A stretch of 64,000 nt of DNA from Vallitalea sp. (GTDB lineage: Bacteria > Bacillota > Clostridia > Lachnospirales > Vallitaleaceae). A program made the position numbers and the translations under genes. The notes below the pieces were generated by a model. That model was not told the origin of the DNA. It made no database searches and saw nothing but the letters and a program-made list of their open reading frames with translations. Below are positions 1 to 8,857 of the stretch, piece after piece; position 1 is the first letter of the stretch, and the number at the start of each line of letters is the position of its first letter. Location of the stretch: positions 62,001-126,000 of the forward strand of contig NZ_JAOARO010000077.1 in assembly GCF_025211055.1 (NCBI RefSeq), read 5' to 3'.

Positions 1-25
1 CTATATATTGTATCATCAAATAGTA

Positions 26-580
26 TTAACTTTTGTCTGTGATCAGCCCTTTTGCTCTAGCAATTCTTGTAGCTGTAAAAGACACTATAAAAGCTATAAT
101 TATACTGAGCAATACATCTGTTGGATAATGGACTGATAAATAAACCCTTGATAATGTTATAACTATAGCTAAAATAAGAATAGGTAAATATACTTTCCAC
201 TCTTTTACCAAAAAAACAACTATGAATGCTACAGAAAAACTGCTTATTGCATGTCCTGAAGGCATTGAGAAACTATTTAATTTATCAATGATAATATCTA
301 AACCTAGTGCATCATATGGTCTAATTCTACCAATGGCATTTTTTAATATTAGTTCACCTAAGATAATATTAGTAATTAATACAGTTGTGGCTATTATACC
401 GACAGTTCTATATTTTTTACTTGCTACAAGCAATATACATATGACTATCCAAATCAAACCAGCATTACCAATACGTGAAAAGAATACCATTATACTGTCC
501 AGTACAGGTGTTCTTAGATGTTCAGATATATATAGTATAATATTTTGGTCAATTTTATTTATTGTATTAAATATTGTCAT
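26..580 (-). CDS. PAP2-family membrane phosphatase
   Basis: Integral membrane phosphatase of the PAP2 superfamily, probably acting on undecaprenyl diphosphate or another lipid phosphate at the outer face of the membrane. All three family motifs are visible: K81 with RP at 88-89, PSGH at 108-111, and SR at 145-146 with H152 and D156. About five hydrophobic segments fill the 184 residues, the normal size for a BcrC/YbjG-like enzyme. The start is taken at the ATG at 580, which overlaps the stop of the upstream zinc-ribbon gene (TGATG); a GTG one codon earlier at 583 is also possible. The overlap implies translational coupling. The natural substrate cannot be told from sequence. Confidence 0.88.
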   Translation of the reverse strand: MTIFNTINKIDQNIILYISEHLRTPVLDSIMVFFSRIGNAGLIWIVICILLVASKKYRTVGIIATTVLITNIILGELILKNAIGRIRPYDALGLDIIIDKLNSFSMPSGHAISSFSVAFIVVFLVKEWKVYLPILILAIVITLSRVYLSVHYPTDVLLSIIIAFIVSFTATRIARAKGLITDKS

Positions 581-1080
581 CACCCCTCTTTTAAGCTATT
601 ACCACAATTGTTACAGAATTTTGCATCATAATCATTTTTCGTTTGACATTTACTGCATATTATATACTTCTCGTTACTTCCTTCATCTGTATATGATGTA
701 AGTCCTTCTTTAACTGCTTTAGTTACTTCTCTTATACTATCTTTTGTTCCGTCAGCCATATAATTAATAGTATCTTTCGCTACTGGTGAAATCTCTTCAG
801 CAGAATATCTTGCTACCTCACCCATAAATGCAAATTTACACATAGCTCCACCAAATCCCATCAATGGAATTCCAATAAAGCCACACCAAAATTTAGTAGG
901 TGTATGAGGTTCTTTGCCAAATCCAAAAGAATTCATGGAACCTATGGAACTAAAGGAACTAAAAAAATCCACGAGACAAACAACAAAAAATATTATGCCA
1001 ATTCCAAGTAATAATGGTCCTAATACTTTTAATATGTTTTTCTTACTTGTATGATTTTTGTCAATACTATTTTTATTCAT
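580..1080 (-). CDS. Two-TM protein with C-terminal zinc ribbon
   Basis: Unknown function. The 166-residue protein has two hydrophobic segments (about 17-39 and 64-86) separated by a Ser/Phe/Gly-rich stretch. A polar, probably helical region follows (about 88-135). It ends in a compact zinc ribbon with CxxC pairs at 142/145 and 156/159, of the zinc_ribbon_2 kind found on many Firmicutes membrane proteins. A clear ribosome binding site (GGAGG) lies just upstream of the ATG at 1080. Its stop overlaps the PAP2 start, so the two genes form a small operon. The ribbon should face the cytoplasm; a structural or scaffolding role is guesswork. Confidence 0.8.
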   Translation of the reverse strand: MNKNSIDKNHTSKKNILKVLGPLLLGIGIIFFVVCLVDFFSSFSSIGSMNSFGFGKEPHTPTKFWCGFIGIPLMGFGGAMCKFAFMGEVARYSAEEISPVAKDTINYMADGTKDSIREVTKAVKEGLTSYTDEGSNEKYIICSKCQTKNDYDAKFCNNCGNSLKEG

Positions 1081-1183
1081 ATAATATCCTCCTCATATTA
1101 GTGTTCTTATATAATGATTAAAAATATACCTTCACTTAATTAAATTAACTAATTAGTAAATCAAGTAATATTTTTAAACATAA

Positions 1184-1220
1184 ATATAAGAGTTAACCCC
1201 TTACCAGCTAACTCTTATAT
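1184..1220 (-). terminator. Stem-loop at the 3' end of the mgl operon
   Basis: A perfect 12-bp inverted repeat (1184-1195 with 1209-1220) with a 13-nt loop lies beyond mglC and the small candidate ORF. The tail on the minus strand is only moderately U-rich (TTTATGTTTAAAAATATT), so it is a weak intrinsic terminator or an mRNA 3'-end stabiliser. The rest of 1081-1272 shows nothing else recognisable. Confidence 0.5.
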
Positions 1221-1272
1221 TATACCTTATATCCACATATTTTTCCAACCATTATATAGTACAAATTTGTAT

Positions 1273-1410
1273 TTATTTTGTAGTATTATCAACTCCTATA
1301 TTTATATTATCCAATCCCTTTTTTTTATTATATTCTCTTCTACTATATAGATGCTTGACACCTATTATCACTGCGAATATATAAAATCCGCAACCTAATA
1401 TCGTTTTAAT
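1273..1410 (-). CDS. Candidate 45-residue single-TM protein with ATT start
   Basis: Between mglC and the terminator, one minus-strand frame encodes a membrane-peptide-like sequence: a hydrophobic segment (LGCGFYIFAVIIGV) followed by a basic patch (YSRREYNKKK) and a polar tail, stop at 1273. There is no ATG, GTG or TTG ahead of the hydrophobic segment in this frame. An ATT at 1408-1410 has a well-placed AGGAG eight bases upstream, and an ATA at 1423-1425 also follows a GGAG. The nearby ATG at 1430 runs into a stop after two codons. The gene is either real with a rare start, a decayed gene, or chance; the composition argues against pure chance. Confidence 0.3.
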   Translation of the reverse strand: MKTILGCGFYIFAVIIGVKHLYSRREYNKKKGLDNINIGVDNTTK

Positions 1411-1441
1411 ATCCCATTCTCCTATGACATTCTCTCCTCTC

Positions 1442-2491
1442 TTATTTCTTTTTAATATATTTTCTAGTGTCTATTGCAACAGCAATAAGAATTATCATAC
1501 CTTTTACAACGTATTGAAGATATGGGTCTACTCCAATATAAGCTAAACCAAAGTTAATTACTTGGAATATAATAACCCCTGTTACAATACCTGCTACTGA
1601 ACCAACTCCACCCATGAGGGAAACACCACCAACGACACAGGCTGAAATAGCATCTAATTCATAGCCTAGACCTAAGTTGTTGGTTGCAGAACCTGTACGG
1701 CCTAATTCAAGCAATCCAGCTGCTCCATATAATACTCCAGCAATTACATATATTATTAGAGTTGTCTTGACAATACTAACACCAGATACTGCCGCAGCTT
1801 CTGCATTCCCTCCAACAGCAAACATATTCTTGCCTATTCTGGTTTTGTTCCATATGAACCATATGAATAAAATTGATATTAGAGCAAAGAGCATAAGGAA
1901 TGATATATAAAACTCATCTGAACCAAACTTAAGTTTTAATAATTTGCCTTGAGCGATATATTTAAAACCCTCATTCAAACTTGTTATAGGAGAACCGCCT
2001 AAAGCATTATAATAACTTGAAGCTGCACCATATAGAACTAACTGCATACCTAGTGTAGCGATGAATGGTGTGATATGTAATTTTGCTGTCAACCAACCAT
2101 TAATAAATGATGCAAAAGTTATCAATAGAATTATAAATAAAATTGATAATGCAATAAACCATCCTGATGTTGGCAGATTAGGAAATATCCTTCTAGAAAA
2201 ACCAGGTGACTGCATCAAGCTTGCTCCTACAACCCCAGCTAATCCAACCATCCTACCAATAGATAAGTCTGTTCCAGCAAGTACAATGATACCTCCTACA
2301 CCAAGAGCAAGCATACATCTTGTTGAGGCCTGAGTTAATATTGTAGCCAGACTTCTCCATGATACTATAGATGAATCCTCTATTATAATTATTATAATCA
2401 TGATGAGTAGTACAAAATATATTGCATATTTAAGAAGTAAGTCGCTTATCTTCTTTTTATCAAATGAAATCTTTCTGATTATCTTATTCAT
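1442..2491 (-). CDS. mglC: Galactose/methyl-galactoside ABC transporter permease MglC
   Basis: Membrane subunit of an MglBAC-type sugar ABC importer (BPD_transp_2 family, as in ribose and galactose systems). The protein has the expected 8-10 hydrophobic segments. It also has the family's conserved loop GGNAEAAAVSGVSI and the GGVSLMGGVGSVAG segment near the C terminus. The frame is open to 2569, but the ATG at 2491 (MNKIIRKIS) has AAGGATAAATTAC immediately upstream and gives the usual length of 349 residues. It follows mglA by 14 bp and should be cotranscribed with mglB and mglA. Sugar preference within the galactose/glucose/xylose group is inferred from mglB. Confidence 0.92.
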   Translation of the reverse strand: MNKIIRKISFDKKKISDLLLKYAIYFVLLIMIIIIIIEDSSIVSWRSLATILTQASTRCMLALGVGGIIVLAGTDLSIGRMVGLAGVVGASLMQSPGFSRRIFPNLPTSGWFIALSILFIILLITFASFINGWLTAKLHITPFIATLGMQLVLYGAASSYYNALGGSPITSLNEGFKYIAQGKLLKLKFGSDEFYISFLMLFALISILFIWFIWNKTRIGKNMFAVGGNAEAAAVSGVSIVKTTLIIYVIAGVLYGAAGLLELGRTGSATNNLGLGYELDAISACVVGGVSLMGGVGSVAGIVTGVIIFQVINFGLAYIGVDPYLQYVVKGMIILIAVAIDTRKYIKKK

Positions 2492-2505
2492 GTAATTTAT
2501 CCTTT

Positions 2506-4020
2506 CTATATATATTTTGCTGCAAGTGCTAATACTTCTTCTTGAGTTGTTGAAACTGTTTCTACACATCCTGCTAGATGACCATTACTCATAACAATTA
2601 TTCTATCAGTTATACCAAATAATTCAGGCATCTCAGAAGAGATAACTATAACACCTTTACCGTTACAAGCTAATTCATTAATAAGTTGATATATCTCATA
2701 TTTTGCACCAACATCTATACCTCTCGTAGGTTCATCCAACAATAATATCTCTGGATTAGTTAATAGCCATTTTCCAATAACTACTTTTTGTTGGTTACCT
2801 CCAGATAGAGTCCCTATTTTAGTTTTTTCAGATGGTGTCTTCACTCTCATACTATCTATAACCCATTTTGTATCTACCTTGGATTTGGATTCATTAATGA
2901 CACCACCACTGCAATAGCTGTCTATGTTAGAAATAATACTATTAAAGTAAACAGATAAACCTGCAAAAAGACCAGTTTTCCTTCGTTCTTCAGTTACCAG
3001 AGCAAATCCATTTTTAATTGCCTCTCTAGCATTATTATTTTTCACTTCTTTACCATGCAAATATATATTTCCTGATTCTTTCTTACGTATTCCAAATATG
3101 GTTTCCAATAATTCTGTTCTTCTTGAACCCATAAGACCTGCTACTCCTAATATCTCACCTTTTCTTAGTTCAAAACTAACTCCTTTGACTTTTGGAGCAT
3201 AAAAAGATTTTAGGTCTTTTACTTCTAATATTAATTCACTAGGTTTATTCTTCTTTTCTGGGAAACGATTTGTTAAATCACGCCCTACCATAAGTTTTAT
3301 TATTTTATCTGTTGTCAAGTCATCAGCACTCTCAGTTGCAATATACTTACCATCTCTCATTACAGTAACTTCATCAGCTATTTCTAGGATTTCTTCCATC
3401 TTATGAGAAATATATATAATACCTACTCCCTGTTCTTTCAAACTATTGATTATTCTAAATAGATGATGTACCTCTTTTTCAGTCAAAGAGGATGTTGGTT
3501 CATCCATAACAACAATCTTGGCATTATAGGAAACAGCTTTTGCAATTTCAACCATTTGTGCTTGAGATACAGATAGGTTTTCAATCTTTTCTTTTGGATC
3601 AATATCAATATTAAGGTCTTCAAATATTTTTTTGGTTTTATCATACATTTGTTTTTCGTCAACAACGATACCCTGCATTGGAAATCGTCCTAACCAAATA
3701 TTATCCACAACTCTTGTTTGTCTTACTTGGTTTAATTCTTGATGCACCATTGAAACTCCGTTTTCCAGAGCCTCTTTTGCATTCTTATAATTTATTTCTT
3801 TTCCCGATACCTTGATTGTTCCTGCATCTTTCAAAAAGATACCAAACAGACATTTCATCAAAGTAGATTTACCTGCGCCGTTTTCTCCCATCAACGCATG
3901 AACAGTTCCTTTTCTCAAAGCAAGTTTAACATTATCAAGAGCTTTTACACCAGGAAATTCTTTTGTTATACCAGTCATTTCTAATACTAATTCATTCTGT
4001 TTTTGTTTATTCATATTCAT
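2506..4020 (-). CDS. mglA: Galactose/methyl-galactoside ABC transporter ATPase MglA
   Basis: Double-domain ATPase that powers the MglBAC sugar importer. Both nucleotide-binding halves are present. The N-terminal half has Walker [10 protein letters not shown], the signature region LSVSQAQ and Walker [12 protein letters not shown]. The C-terminal half has the degenerate loop [10 protein letters not shown] and LSGGNQQK with [11 protein letters not shown], which is the normal pattern for this family. The chosen ATG (4020, MNMNKQKQ) has an AGG six bases upstream and gives 504 residues. An in-frame ATG at 4056 would add 12 residues but lies in the loop region of a strong mRNA hairpin. Genes upstream and downstream are mglB and mglC. 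Confidence 0.92.
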   Translation of the reverse strand: MNMNKQKQNELVLEMTGITKEFPGVKALDNVKLALRKGTVHALMGENGAGKSTLMKCLFGIFLKDAGTIKVSGKEINYKNAKEALENGVSMVHQELNQVRQTRVVDNIWLGRFPMQGIVVDEKQMYDKTKKIFEDLNIDIDPKEKIENLSVSQAQMVEIAKAVSYNAKIVVMDEPTSSLTEKEVHHLFRIINSLKEQGVGIIYISHKMEEILEIADEVTVMRDGKYIATESADDLTTDKIIKLMVGRDLTNRFPEKKNKPSELILEVKDLKSFYAPKVKGVSFELRKGEILGVAGLMGSRRTELLETIFGIRKKESGNIYLHGKEVKNNNAREAIKNGFALVTEERRKTGLFAGLSVYFNSIISNIDSYCSGGVINESKSKVDTKWVIDSMRVKTPSEKTKIGTLSGGNQQKVVIGKWLLTNPEILLLDEPTRGIDVGAKYEIYQLINELACNGKGVIVISSEMPELFGITDRIIVMSNGHLAGCVETVSTTQEEVLALAAKYI

Positions 4021-4038
4021 CACCATACCTAAAAGATT

Positions 4039-4069
4039 AGCAGGCAGGTTATTCATAACCTTACCTGCT
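4039..4069 (-). promoter_or_regulatory. Intercistronic hairpin between mglB and mglA
   Basis: Imperfect inverted repeat made of two perfect stems, AGCAGG/CCTGCT (4039-4044, 4064-4069) and AGGTTAT/ATAACCT (4046-4052, 4055-4061), closed by a 2-nt apex. There is no U-run, so it is not a classic terminator. Hairpins at this place commonly protect the binding-protein message and set the ratio of binding protein to transporter. It also occludes the most upstream in-frame ATG of mglA, which favours the 4020 start. Confidence 0.6.
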
Positions 4070-4092
4070 GTATTTCATTTCAATAGTGTAAT

Positions 4093-5202
4093 CTATTCCA
4101 TTCCATAAGCTTTTTTAGCTAAATCCAAATTATCTTTTGTTATTGGTTGATATGGTATCCTAACTGCTTTTGTTTCATCAAGGGAGAAATCAAGACCATC
4201 TAGAACGTCTTTTCCTGCTGCAGAGTTGATAGCCATTTCAATAGAAACTCTACCTTGATTTAATGGGTCATTAAGTACTGTACCAAGCATTATATCTTGT
4301 TGAATCAGATCTAACGCTTCTGGAATAGCGTCAACTCCAACAACTGGCATATATTTACCGTCTGAAAAATATCCATCTGCTTTTAGAGCTTCAACAACAC
4401 CAAGTGCCATACCATCATTATTACATAACACCATTTCTATTTTATCGCCTTCTTTACCTAACCATGTTGTCATTAATTCTTTACCTTTTGTTGCATCCCA
4501 CATACCAGTTTGTTTTTCTAATTCTTCTACCTTGATTCCTTCATTTTTTATATATTCAACTGAATATTTAGTACGAGCTTCAGCGTCAGGGTGACCTGGT
4601 TCTCCCATCAACATAACATATTGCATTATACCATCGTTATTTCTATCCCATTCTGGATGGTCTTTCCAAGCTTCTGCAACTAATTTACCCTGAATATCTC
4701 CTGATTCTTTTGATTGTGTTCCTACATACCATACTTTATCATAATCTATCTTATCTGTTCCTTCTGGGTATTCTTTGTTAACAAATATCAATGGTATATC
4801 AGCAGCTTTTGCCTTATCAGCTATTGTTGGTGCTGCACCTGGGTCAACGAGATTGATTACAAGAGCATTAACTCCTTTATTAATCATTACATCTACTTGG
4901 TCATTTTGCACGGATTGATTATTCTGTGAATCATTCATAACAAGTTCTGCATTTCCCTCTGCTGCTGATGTCATTGAATTTCTTGTATAAGTCATAAAGT
5001 TATCATCAAATTTATAGATTGTTACCCCTATTTTTGGTTTATCAGTTGACTTATCCCCTTTAGTTCCTTGATCACTTTCACTGCTACTTTGAGCACTATC
5101 ATTACCTCCAGTAGGTTCAGCATCATTCTCTTTTGAACCACAACCTACAAACAAACTCATAACTAGTAATGTTGTAAGTAATAATCCCATTATCTTTTTC
5201 AT
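4093..5202 (-). CDS. mglB: Galactose-type sugar-binding lipoprotein MglB
   Basis: Extracytoplasmic solute receptor of the MglBAC importer (periplasmic-binding protein type I, Peripla_BP_4). A lipoprotein signal peptide ends in the lipobox SLFVGC with C21 as the lipidated residue, followed by an Asn/Ser/Gly-rich linker to about residue 50. The mature part starts PKIGVTIYKFDDNFM and contains NDSQNN, ALVINLVDP, NNDGMALG and VVGVDAIPEA, which align with galactose/glucose-binding proteins. The gene is first in mglB-mglA-mglC and has AGGAGG before its ATG. It lies 227 bp downstream of a YesMN pair that probably controls it. Glucose or a galactoside remains possible as ligand. Confidence 0.92.
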   Translation of the reverse strand: MKKIMGLLLTTLLVMSLFVGCGSKENDAEPTGGNDSAQSSSESDQGTKGDKSTDKPKIGVTIYKFDDNFMTYTRNSMTSAAEGNAELVMNDSQNNQSVQNDQVDVMINKGVNALVINLVDPGAAPTIADKAKAADIPLIFVNKEYPEGTDKIDYDKVWYVGTQSKESGDIQGKLVAEAWKDHPEWDRNNDGIMQYVMLMGEPGHPDAEARTKYSVEYIKNEGIKVEELEKQTGMWDATKGKELMTTWLGKEGDKIEMVLCNNDGMALGVVEALKADGYFSDGKYMPVVGVDAIPEALDLIQQDIMLGTVLNDPLNQGRVSIEMAINSAAGKDVLDGLDFSLDETKAVRIPYQPITKDNLDLAKKAYGME

Positions 5203-5257
5203 CTAACTACCTCCTATAATTGTATATTTCTTATAAATTATTTCTTCTACAACTAGT

Positions 5258-5354
5258 ATTTTACCACCTTTATCATAATACATATAGTAATTATTTATTA
5301 TGGTTTAGTAATTTTTCACTAATTATGTGTAATTATATTGGTTTTATAGTAATT
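5258..5354 (-). promoter_or_regulatory. mgl promoter region with three phased TAGTAATT repeats
   Basis: The 227-bp gap before mglB holds three identical octamers, TAGTAATT, at 5285-5292, 5306-5313 and 5347-5354. Their spacing is 21 and 41 bp, close to two and four helical turns, so they fall on one face of the DNA. A possible -10 (TAAAAT on the minus strand, 5258-5263) places the nearest repeat next to the -35 position, where no good hexamer is seen. This is the arrangement expected for an activator such as the adjacent AraC-type response regulator. The repeats are observed; their role is inferred. Confidence 0.45.
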
Positions 5355-5429
5355 TTTTAATATCAATCGTAATAATTTATTATACTCAAAAAATAAGACT
5401 CACTTATAAGATAAAAAATAGCTATCACT

Positions 5430-7193
5430 TTAACAAGCAATAACTATTTTAACTGATGTACCAATATTAGGAGTGCTTTGAATTGATAAACTTGCTTTAT
5501 CATTGTATACAAGCTTTAATCTTTGTTTTGTATTATCTAAGCCTATACTTTTACAATATGTCTTGAAGCTTGTTTTTTCATTTGATGCTTTATTATTGAT
5601 ACCATCGCCATTATCAATTATCTCACAGGTCAATACATCATTTAGTAGTGAAATAAATATCTTGATATCACCGTTTTTTTTGTTAGAAAAAGCATGAAAA
5701 AAAGCATTTTCAACTATAGGCTGTAATAACAATTTGGGAATAAGGATATCAAAAGCTTTATCATCAACATAATAAGATACTTGTATTTTTTCTCCGTATC
5801 TCATACTATTGATTTTTGCATAGTTTTTCAGATTATTAATCTCTTCTTCTACTGTTACCATTTCATCAGTTTTTGATATTGTATTTTGCAATAATGCTAT
5901 AAATGCATTAATCATTTCATCTACGGCTTTATTATCTCCCTGCCAAGCTAGATATTTGATTGATGCTAGAGTATTATACATGAAATGAGGATTGATCTGC
6001 ATCTGTAAAGCTGATAGTTCAGCAGCTCTTCTTTGTTCTTGCTCGTCCATTAACTTATCTATATATGATTCTAATTCCAGTACCATCTGATTATATGCCT
6101 TACTTAGTTTTCTTACCTCATAACCTCCTTCAATAGGAACTTTTTGTTTAAAATTAGCTTCTGTTGCTACTTCCATAGTATCTACTAATTTGGTTAGTCT
6201 ACTGGTTGTCTTTTTAGTTATTATAAGGATTATAGAACATGTTAGTAATGCAATTATACCTGATAGAAGTATTATATAATACTTTGATTTCAAGAAAACT
6301 TTTGATACAATACTTGTATCACTTAGAATAACTAAATAAAAATCCATATTCTGAATATATCTAGCTGTCAATAGATATGGTTTCTGGCGAAATTGGGTCC
6401 GTATATACTTGGAGCTTTTTATTGATTCCTTTACCATTGTAAGGATGTCTTCACGATCTTCTCCTATATATTTTTTCATACTACTTGATAGGACTTGTCC
6501 TGTTTTACTAAGTATTATTACATCATTTCCTCTTACCATATATTTTTTATATAAGGAACTATAATTTTCCTCTGTAATACTTATGAACATATCTCCAAAA
6601 AAAGTATTATTAATAGGTTCTTCCAATCCTTTGGTAATAACAATAGATGGCTGTGAAGAAGCATAACCATTAAATCCACTTATTATATAATGGTAAGTAT
6701 TAGAAGGATTTTGCTTATACTGTTTATAAAATCCCATTTCCATTATTTTATCTTTTGTTGTAGTAGTGACACCTATATAATTGTCTGTATAATAATTCTT
6801 GTTATTTCCTATGACAAATATATTAAACATAGGTACCCCGTAATTATTATTTATTCGAAATAATTCATTTTGTAGACTATATCTTTTATAGAAACGTTCA
6901 GCTTTTGGCATGTACTCTGTACAATACAATTTTAGATTATTGCTTAGCCCATATTCTTCCATCAAGTTATAAGCCTTATAATTCAGATTTTTTAGTTCAT
7001 CTACAATTCTATCTCCAATCTTTTGATTAGATGTATTATATGTATTAATATATAATTTTTCTCCTGTACTAATAGTCACTGTTGCTACTACTACAGTTGA
7101 TATCACTAGACCACACAATGTAACAAGAACAATTTTAGTAAATAACGAAAGTCTTATAATTTTATCTACTGATTTTATTTTTCTTAATCTCAT
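5430..7193 (-). CDS. YesM-type sensor histidine kinase
   Basis: Membrane histidine kinase of the YesM/LytS class. TM1 is at about 18-41 and an extracellular sensor region follows to about 300. TM2 (about 305-327), a HAMP linker (about 328-380) and the His_kinase domain (pfam06580 type) with H403 in QMQINPHFMYNTL come next. The HATPase_c domain has the N-box at N496, DNGDG at 527-531 and GLDNTKQRL at 551-559. Its start overlaps the stop of the upstream regulator gene by four bases (ATGA), so the two are translationally coupled. Position directly upstream of mglBAC suggests it senses sugar availability, perhaps with MglB; the ligand is not evident. Confidence 0.9.
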   Translation of the reverse strand: MRLRKIKSVDKIIRLSLFTKIVLVTLCGLVISTVVVATVTISTGEKLYINTYNTSNQKIGDRIVDELKNLNYKAYNLMEEYGLSNNLKLYCTEYMPKAERFYKRYSLQNELFRINNNYGVPMFNIFVIGNNKNYYTDNYIGVTTTTKDKIMEMGFYKQYKQNPSNTYHYIISGFNGYASSQPSIVITKGLEEPINNTFFGDMFISITEENYSSLYKKYMVRGNDVIILSKTGQVLSSSMKKYIGEDREDILTMVKESIKSSKYIRTQFRQKPYLLTARYIQNMDFYLVILSDTSIVSKVFLKSKYYIILLSGIIALLTCSIILIITKKTTSRLTKLVDTMEVATEANFKQKVPIEGGYEVRKLSKAYNQMVLELESYIDKLMDEQEQRRAAELSALQMQINPHFMYNTLASIKYLAWQGDNKAVDEMINAFIALLQNTISKTDEMVTVEEEINNLKNYAKINSMRYGEKIQVSYYVDDKAFDILIPKLLLQPIVENAFFHAFSNKKNGDIKIFISLLNDVLTCEIIDNGDGINNKASNEKTSFKTYCKSIGLDNTKQRLKLVYNDKASLSIQSTPNIGTSVKIVIAC

Positions 7194-8692
7194 TTCATAT
7201 ACATCCTTCTATAGGTTGTTGGTGTGTAACCAGTCAATTTCTTAAAAACCTTGGTAAAGTAGTTAGGGGATGAATAACCAACCAACTCACTAACATAGGA
7301 TATCTGAACAGAAGGTTCAACTAGAAATTCTTTCGCCTTTTGTATCCTAACTCCATTGAGATAATCATTAAAACTTTCTTTGTAGTTATTATTAAAATAA
7401 GCAGATAAATATGAATAGCTAATATGAAATTCATTAGCGATTTCTTGGAGATTGATTTGTTCTTTATAATTGAGGTTAATATAGTCTAGTATCTGTTGCA
7501 TCATTTTACTTGTAGTCCCTATGTTTATCAATGATTGTATATAATCTTTTATTTCATTAAAGTATTTTATTATCTCTTTCAATGTAATTGCATTGGAGAT
7601 ATCATTGAAAAATAAGATCTTTTTTGTATTTACTTCCTCATATTTATCTTCCCTAATAAAAATAATATTTAAAAGATTATAAATAACGTTTTGAACAATT
7701 GCTTTTATTTCGTTGCCTAATAAACCATTTTGAAAAGTTAGTTTGTTAAGATATGCTTCCAAGTATTCAAGTGCATTAATTGGGTCGGATGTCGCTATAT
7801 GCATAAATTCTTTTGTATCAAATTGTAATCTTTCCTTATTTTTATATGTTTCTAAAGAAACACTTATATACCCATTTTCATAACCATAAAAATTGTATTG
7901 TGCTAAGTTTTTTATTTCTTGATAAGCTTTTAAGAGATTTGAAGATGAATTAATCCCGTCAATTTTCATTAAAAAAACAGCAATAATTATATTCTCAAGA
8001 TTGTTGGTTAGTTGATTCCATTTATTATTGATGTCAAGTCTTGCTTCTGATTTATGATTAATAATGAATATATGTATGTTTTGGGATTTACCTATATATA
8101 TATAATTGTAATGTCTGAATGTTTCATTAACCTTATCATTAACTAAACCAATATCAACAGAATCAGTAGTGCATTGCTGATATCCTATTATGGTATACTC
8201 TGATTGATTGAAACAATTACTTATTAATTGTTTATCCAAGGTTTTATCCTCTAACATCTTCAGAAGCTGTTTCCCTGCATCATCTTCTTTTTTAACATCA
8301 CATACAGGTTGTCCAAATTTCTTTTGTAACGGTATTAATATATCAAGTAATTGCTTTGCTGTTAGTGTAGGTTTTAGAATATAATCTGCAACTCCATACT
8401 TGAACGCAGTTTTTACATAATCAAAATTATCATATCCACTTAAAATTACGATCTCAATATTCGGATAACGTTTCTTTATTATTTTAGATAGCTCTATACC
8501 GTCAATATTAGGCATGACTATATCGCATAAGATTATATGCGGATGTACCTTTTCAATTAGCTCTAATGTCTGAGTGGCATTAGTTGCTTCCCCCACAATT
8601 GTAAAACCATACTTTTCCCAATCCAACATATGCATGATACCTTGTCTCAATAAGTATTCATCATCTACAACTATAATTTTGCACCATTCCAT
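7190..8692 (-). CDS. YesN-type response regulator, AraC-family output
   Basis: Two-component response regulator with an N-terminal receiver (about 4-120) whose key residues are intact: D10/D11, phosphoacceptor D57 and K107. A long middle region (about 130-390) has no recognised domain, as is typical of YesN proteins. Two helix-turn-helix motifs of the AraC family occupy about 400-498 (INLQEIANEFHISYSYLS and the SYVSELVGYSSPNYFTKVFK region). It forms an operon with the overlapping histidine kinase gene and is the best candidate to bind the TAGTAATT repeats ahead of mglB. The ATG at 8692 is preceded by AGGAGAATGGTAT. Confidence 0.9.
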   Translation of the reverse strand: MEWCKIIVVDDEYLLRQGIMHMLDWEKYGFTIVGEATNATQTLELIEKVHPHIILCDIVMPNIDGIELSKIIKKRYPNIEIVILSGYDNFDYVKTAFKYGVADYILKPTLTAKQLLDILIPLQKKFGQPVCDVKKEDDAGKQLLKMLEDKTLDKQLISNCFNQSEYTIIGYQQCTTDSVDIGLVNDKVNETFRHYNYIYIGKSQNIHIFIINHKSEARLDINNKWNQLTNNLENIIIAVFLMKIDGINSSSNLLKAYQEIKNLAQYNFYGYENGYISVSLETYKNKERLQFDTKEFMHIATSDPINALEYLEAYLNKLTFQNGLLGNEIKAIVQNVIYNLLNIIFIREDKYEEVNTKKILFFNDISNAITLKEIIKYFNEIKDYIQSLINIGTTSKMMQQILDYINLNYKEQINLQEIANEFHISYSYLSAYFNNNYKESFNDYLNGVRIQKAKEFLVEPSVQISYVSELVGYSSPNYFTKVFKKLTGYTPTTYRRMYMK

Positions 8693-8724
8693 ATACCATT
8701 CTCCTATAATAACATAATACTATT

Positions 8725-8768
8725 ATTATAATGCTTATGCCTAGATTCCACAAGACATCTAGGCATAA
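8725..8768 (-). promoter_or_regulatory. Promoter with 12-bp perfect inverted repeat before the YesNM operon
   Basis: A perfect 12-bp inverted repeat, TTATGCCTAGAT (8735-8746) with ATCTAGGCATAA (8757-8768), lies between trpB and the response regulator gene. On the minus strand TATAAT (8725-8730) is preceded at 17 bp by TTGTGG (8748-8753), a possible sigma-A promoter whose -35 sits inside the loop of the repeat. There is no U-run on either side, so an operator seems at least as likely as a trpB terminator. Confidence 0.45.
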
Positions 8769-8857
8769 TGTATGATAGTTATTTTCCATATTTATTTTTA
8801 TCTATTAATATTATAGATTAAATAACTTATATAAAATTATAGATAGAGCATCAAAAC

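Noticed and set aside
222..701. Open frame on the + strand opposite the PAP2 and zinc-ribbon genes
   Set aside because: It lies antisense to two genes with clear family motifs, has no ribosome binding site and encodes no recognisable pattern.
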